DNA of 8,088 nucleotides, taken from Planctomycetota bacterium. Lineage in GTDB: Bacteria; Planctomycetota; Planctomycetia; Pirellulales; UBA7805. Every line of letters starts with the position of its first letter. Position 1 is the stretch's first letter. Made by a program: the position numbers and the translations under genes. The stretch spans positions 1 to 8,088 of the forward strand of contig JAUWIQ010000071.1 of NCBI GenBank assembly GCA_030605285.1, given 5' to 3'. Below are positions 6,677 to 8,088 of the stretch, in pieces. The notes under the pieces were generated by a model. The model did not search any database, was not told where the DNA came from, and was given only the letters and a program-made list of their open reading frames with translations.

Positions 6677-6712
6677 GAGCTTCACTCCGAGCTTGATTCC
6701 GTGCTTGATTCC
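6677..6712. repeat. Three 12-bp tandem repeats at the mobA 3' end
   Basis: Plus-strand units are GAGCTTCACTCC (6677-6688), GAGCTTGATTCC (6689-6700) and GTGCTTGATTCC (6701-6712). Neighbouring units differ by two and by one base. They span the mobA stop codon (6682-6684) and part of the 9-bp gap to fhcA. In the mobA frame the units encode an ESST/ESSS tail. Because 12 is a multiple of three, copy changes keep the frame. Confidence 0.9.
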
Positions 6713-7350
6713 ATAGAATTCGCCAGGGCCGCCACTATTTCTGGGGGCGCCGTGAAACCAACGGCCTGGAGGGCTTGAAAATAGTCGCCGGGGCAATTGA
6801 GATTTCTCAAGGTCCTCGACTCGGGATCGATATCCTGCCACTCGTGGGGCATTACCTTCCGCGTCGCGACTTGCTCGAAGAGAAATGCGGGGCGCATCCG
6901 CCCCGCAGCGATCAATTGCTCCACCTGCGGCAGGACGCTACAGCGATAGACGGCTGCCAGAGGATGGTAAAACTTCTCTTCGCGGGGGACCGCCACGCTG
7001 AAGTCACCGAGTAATTCAAAGAGCCTCTCAACAAAACGCCTCTCCAACAGGGGCACATCGCAACTCGTCACGTAAGCGGCATCCGCTTCGCTCTGGATCG
7101 CCGCCAGGCCAACACCCAGGCCCTCCAGCGGACCACAATCCTCGCGGCGGTCGCAGACCACCTCGACCGCTTCGCCAAGGGGGGGCAAGGGCTGCTTGTT
7201 CGCCGCGACGACTACCACCCGATCGACAACCTCACTCAAAATTCGCACCACCCGCTGCAGCATCACCTCGTCACCGAAGGGAAGCATCGCCTTCGGCAAA
7301 CCCATCCGTCGGCTCCTGCCGCCACAAAGAATGATGCCTGACCTTTTCAT
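6682..7350 (-). CDS. mobA: Molybdenum cofactor guanylyltransferase
   Basis: A 222-residue nucleotidyltransferase that joins GMP from GTP to Mo-molybdopterin, making the guanine dinucleotide cofactor used by DMSO-reductase-family enzymes. The N-terminal signature LCGGRSRRMGLPKAMLPFG (8-26) holds the GTP-binding loop and Lys20. CGPLEGLGVGL (72-82) and TSCDVP with Asp98 (Mg2+ ligand) follow, then HPLAAVYR (129-136) and NLNCPGDY (183-190, usually NxNTPED). The fold is cytoplasmic. The C terminus runs about 30 residues past the usual end and finishes in a Ser/Glu-rich tail made by 12-bp repeats. The ATG at 7350 starts MKRSGIILCGG, which fits the family. It lies antisense between fhcA and fhcC, convergent with fhcA (9-bp gap) and divergent from fhcC (131 bp). 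A related cytidylyltransferase (MocA) is less likely given the short N terminus and the context, but is not excluded. Confidence 0.9.
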   Translation of the reverse strand: MKRSGIILCGGRSRRMGLPKAMLPFGDEVMLQRVVRILSEVVDRVVVVAANKQPLPPLGEAVEVVCDRREDCGPLEGLGVGLAAIQSEADAAYVTSCDVPLLERRFVERLFELLGDFSVAVPREEKFYHPLAAVYRCSVLPQVEQLIAAGRMRPAFLFEQVATRKVMPHEWQDIDPESRTLRNLNCPGDYFQALQAVGFTAPPEIVAALANSMESSTESSSE

Positions 7351-7426
7351 GTTTCTTCGTAGTCCGGAATTTCAAGCAACTCTCAGTAAATGCAGGGTGT
7401 CACTTTTCTGCTGGAACCAATTTCTC

Positions 7427-7457
7427 TACAATCTTCCAGTCCCTATTGGGCTCCCAA
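7427..7457 (+). promoter_or_regulatory. Possible fhcC promoter element and palindrome
   Basis: In the 131-bp region between the divergent mobA and fhcC starts there is a -10-like TACAAT at 7427-7432, with only a weak -35 (TTTTCT at 7404-7409, 17 bp away). A palindrome TTGGGCTCCCAA follows at 7446-7457, 24 bp before the fhcC ATG, where a repressor could block transcription or the leader could fold. Both assignments are tentative. Confidence 0.25.
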
Positions 7458-7481
7458 CCAGATTCAGCTCTCCTGCAGACC

Positions 7482-8088
7482 ATGGCACTCAAACTAACAT
7501 ACACCGGGCAAACCACCATCCCCGTTGAGGTTGAGGGTCTGCTTCCCGATCTCCTGCGCAATGCGTCTCGCAAAGAAATCGAAGTGTTTGAAATTTTCCA
7601 CGGCAACCGTAAATTACGGTTGGCGGAATTTTTTCGCGTCCAGGGATCTCTCGATGATGGACAGCTGGAATTTGAAGGGGATCTTTCTGGGGTGCATTGG
7701 ATCGGTGCGGGAATGCAGGCGGGCAAAATACGTGTCACGGGTCCCGCCGGGCGACATCTCGGTAGCCAAATGTCGGGCGGTGAAATATGCGTCGAGGGAA
7801 ATGCCGGGGACTGGGTCGGGGCCGAGATGCATGGCGGGTTCATTCACGTCAAGGGCCGTGCGGGCCATCTCATTGGCGCCGCCTACCGGGGCAGCGCGGT
7901 GGGTATGAAGGCGGGGACCATTCTCATCGATGGAGATGTTGGTAATGAGATCGGCCACACCATGCGCCGGGGCCTGTTGGCGGTTGGGGGCAACTGTGGA
8001 GACATGGCCGGCTTCAACATGATTGCGGGGAATGTCTATGTTTTCGGCAACTGTGGCATTCGGCCGGGCGCCGCGATGCGACGTGGCA
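7482..8088 (+). CDS. fhcC: Formylmethanofuran dehydrogenase-type subunit C (Fhc complex), 3' end cut off
   Basis: The first 202 residues of the FhcC/FmdC subunit; the family is usually around 260-270 residues, so perhaps a quarter is missing at the right edge. After an N-terminal segment (MALKLTYTGQ to about residue 65) comes a right-handed beta-helix made of repeated Gly-rich turns: GVHWIGAGMQAGKIRVTG, MSGGEICVEGNAGDWVGAEM, MHGGFIHVKGRAGHLIGAAY, MKAGTILIDGDVGNEIG and MIAGNVYVFGNCG. This GXGXG fold is shared with the C-terminal domain of glutamate synthase. Subunit C is structural and scaffolds the A and B subunits. ATG 7482 gives the family-like start; there is no clear Shine-Dalgarno site. 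It is on the same strand as fhcA but separated from it by antisense mobA, so it probably has its own promoter. fhcB and fhcD are not in the window. Confidence 0.95.
   Translation, partial: MALKLTYTGQTTIPVEVEGLLPDLLRNASRKEIEVFEIFHGNRKLRLAEFFRVQGSLDDGQLEFEGDLSGVHWIGAGMQAGKIRVTGPAGRHLGSQMSGGEICVEGNAGDWVGAEMHGGFIHVKGRAGHLIGAAYRGSAVGMKAGTILIDGDVGNEIGHTMRRGLLAVGGNCGDMAGFNMIAGNVYVFGNCGIRPGAAMRRG

Noticed and set aside
7525..7958. Plus-strand and antisense frames inside fhcC
   Set aside because: They lie in other frames of the clearly recognisable fhcC beta-helix coding sequence.

Overview
The window most likely comes from a planctomycete (Planctomycetota, perhaps Pirellulales). Three things point there: moderate GC; a bacterial formylmethanofuran dehydrogenase-type (Fhc) gene set for tetrahydromethanopterin (H4MPT)-linked C1 transfer, which among bacteria is largely confined to planctomycetes and methylotrophic proteobacteria; and weak or absent Shine-Dalgarno sites before most genes. 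The taxonomic placement is inference.

Left part (1-3970), all genes on the minus strand. At the left edge is a receiver-PAS-histidine kinase, cut off inside its ATPase domain. Its receiver domain appears to have lost the phosphorylation site. A gap of about 500 bp follows with no confident gene. Next come a HAD phosphatase of the phosphoglycolate-phosphatase type, whose start is disturbed by a perfect 13-bp tandem duplication, a YycJ/WalJ-like metallo-beta-lactamase-fold hydrolase, and a small cold-shock protein. The cold-shock gene has a good sigma70-type promoter and an inverted repeat just upstream of it.

Middle part (3767-5016). A 585-bp stretch lies between the cold-shock gene start and the end of a DinB-like gene; beyond the cold-shock promoter and the inverted repeat I see nothing convincing in it. 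The DinB-like gene (minus) diverges from fhcA. The shared upstream region holds a 15-bp tandem repeat.

Right part (5017-8088). fhcA (plus), mobA (minus) and fhcC (plus, cut off by the right edge). FhcA and FhcC are subunits of the formyltransferase/hydrolase complex that releases formate from the methanofuran-type carrier in H4MPT-dependent C1 oxidation. mobA, which makes the guanine dinucleotide form of molybdenum cofactor, sits antisense between them, although the characterised bacterial Fhc complex does not need molybdenum. mobA and fhcA converge with a 9-bp gap, and three 12-bp repeats run across that gap into the 3' end of mobA. I see no CRISPR array, insertion sequence, tRNA or rRNA. 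The genes look chromosomal and mostly housekeeping or C1-metabolic; the unusual points are details of sequence and arrangement rather than a new defence-type system.
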